This document shows, one piece after another, positions 4,748 through 5,237 of a stretch of DNA of 5,237 nucleotides. Position numbers and translations under genes: made by a program. Source of the stretch: Planctomycetota bacterium. Its GTDB lineage: Bacteria; Planctomycetota; UBA1135; GCA-002686595. Location of the stretch: positions 1 through 5,237 of the forward strand of contig JAPKBY010000145.1 in the NCBI GenBank assembly GCA_028823185.1, in the 5' to 3' direction. How positions within the stretch are numbered: position 1 is the stretch's first letter; each line of letters begins with the position of its first letter. The notes beneath the pieces were generated by a model that was not told where the DNA came from, made no database searches, and saw nothing but the letters and a program-made list of their open reading frames with translations.

Positions 4748-5237
4748 CTATTCGTCTGCTTCCGTGGAGCTCGGCGCATCACACGCCCTCACTTCCACTC
4801 GGTTACCGCTGAGGCCACAAACCTCAACCCAGTCACCTGTAGGGATCATCTCTCCGCGCGTGACGACGTCAACTCGACGTCCATCAATGCGAGCGGCCCC
4901 TGCGGGACGCAGCGGCGCTTCAACGACGCCGCGCTTCCCCAAGAGGTCCTTGTCTCGCTCGTCCACAGCCGGAGCGTCTTTGAAGCTGAAGCCGGGGGCG
5001 ATGAGAAACTTCGTGAACGGGCTCTTAGGCAAGAGCTTGAGCCCCGTCATGATCGCGGCGGGCACGAGCACAGCCTCAGCAAAGAGGAAGCTCTGCCCGA
5101 GATCCGGCGACTCCTGCCAAGCGACTACGACGCTGCCGATCAGCGCGATCGCCGCCAAGCCGCCCAGCATTCCGAGGCTGGGGATAAGGACCTCAGCCAT
5201 GATCAAGACCAGGCCCACTCCTAAGAGGATCATCGCC
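4748..5237 (-). CDS. nfeD: NfeD-family membrane protein (5' end beyond the window)
   Basis: Membrane partner of flotillin-type SPFH proteins. The visible 162 or so residues hold three membrane segments and a C-terminal soluble domain. Numbering from the Met at 5233–5231, the segments are about 1–15, 20–40 and 46–66, with the family motif EVLIPSLGMLGG at 14–25. The soluble OB-fold NfeD domain spans about 96–150: GKRGVVEAPLRPAGAARIDG, then VDVVTRGEMIPTGDWVEV and GNRVEVRAC. The Met at 5233 is already inside the first membrane segment, and the frame stays open (Ala codon at 5236–5234) to the window edge, so the true start lies outside. Whether this is the short NfeD form or the long NfeD1b form with a ClpP-class serine protease domain cannot be seen. 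It is followed by floA, the conserved arrangement (compare Bacillus yqeZ–yqfA). Confidence 0.9.
   Translation of the reverse strand, partial: AMILLGVGLVLIMAEVLIPSLGMLGGLAAIALIGSVVVAWQESPDLGQSFLFAEAVLVPAAIMTGLKLLPKSPFTKFLIAPGFSFKDAPAVDERDKDLLGKRGVVEAPLRPAGAARIDGRRVDVVTRGEMIPTGDWVEVCGLSGNRVEVRACDAPSSTEADE

Noticed and set aside
4733..5224. + strand open frame (163 codons) opposite NfeD
   Set aside because: Antisense to the NfeD coding region, with no recognisable domain and a composition typical of a shadow frame.
1..5237. CRISPR array, tRNA, rRNA, insertion sequence, toxin–antitoxin or phage genes
   Set aside because: No regularly spaced direct repeats, cloverleaf, transposase motif or terminal inverted repeats were seen; the genes are housekeeping-like with consistent composition.

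Overview
The window carries seven protein-coding genes, five complete and two cut by the window ends. It is GC-rich (about 60% by eye). The likely source is a bacterium of the Planctomycetota or a related PVC lineage. This is an inference from the gene set: a futalosine-route menaquinone gene pair, an NfeD–FloA membrane pair, and a small Hc1/histone H1-like protein of the kind known from Chlamydiae, Planctomycetota and Bacteroidota. No rRNA or other lineage marker is present, so the assignment is moderate at best.

Left part (1–1956). The 5' end of an exported M28-type metallopeptidase gene runs leftwards out of the window. A 160-base divergent spacer separates it from mqnB and mqnD on the + strand. 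These two genes overlap by four bases (GTGA) and are almost certainly co-translated. They encode futalosine hydrolase and 1,4-dihydroxy-6-naphthoate synthase, two steps of the futalosine pathway to menaquinone. The steps before and between them (MqnA, MqnC) must be encoded elsewhere. A hairpin followed by TTTAT closes the transcript.

Middle (1957–2505). A hairpin-rich convergent spacer leads to a 61-residue Hc1-like gene on the − strand. The 260 bases upstream of it hold no gene I can support. They contain an AT-richer stretch, an interrupted dyad and a GC hairpin.

Right part (2506–5237). Four − strand genes lie close together, in the order NfeD (5' end missing), floA, an uncharacterised membrane-anchored protein, and an EVE-domain protein. 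The gaps are 46, 5 and 28 bases, so this is probably one operon. NfeD and FloA form a known functional-membrane-microdomain pair. The third protein is likely a membrane accessory of FloA. The EVE protein is probably a nucleic-acid modified-base reader that happens to be co-transcribed.

I see no CRISPR array, tRNA, rRNA, insertion sequence or phage gene. Nothing here amounts to a clear new system. The best leads are the FloA-linked unknown protein and the tail-less, charge-neutral histone-like protein.
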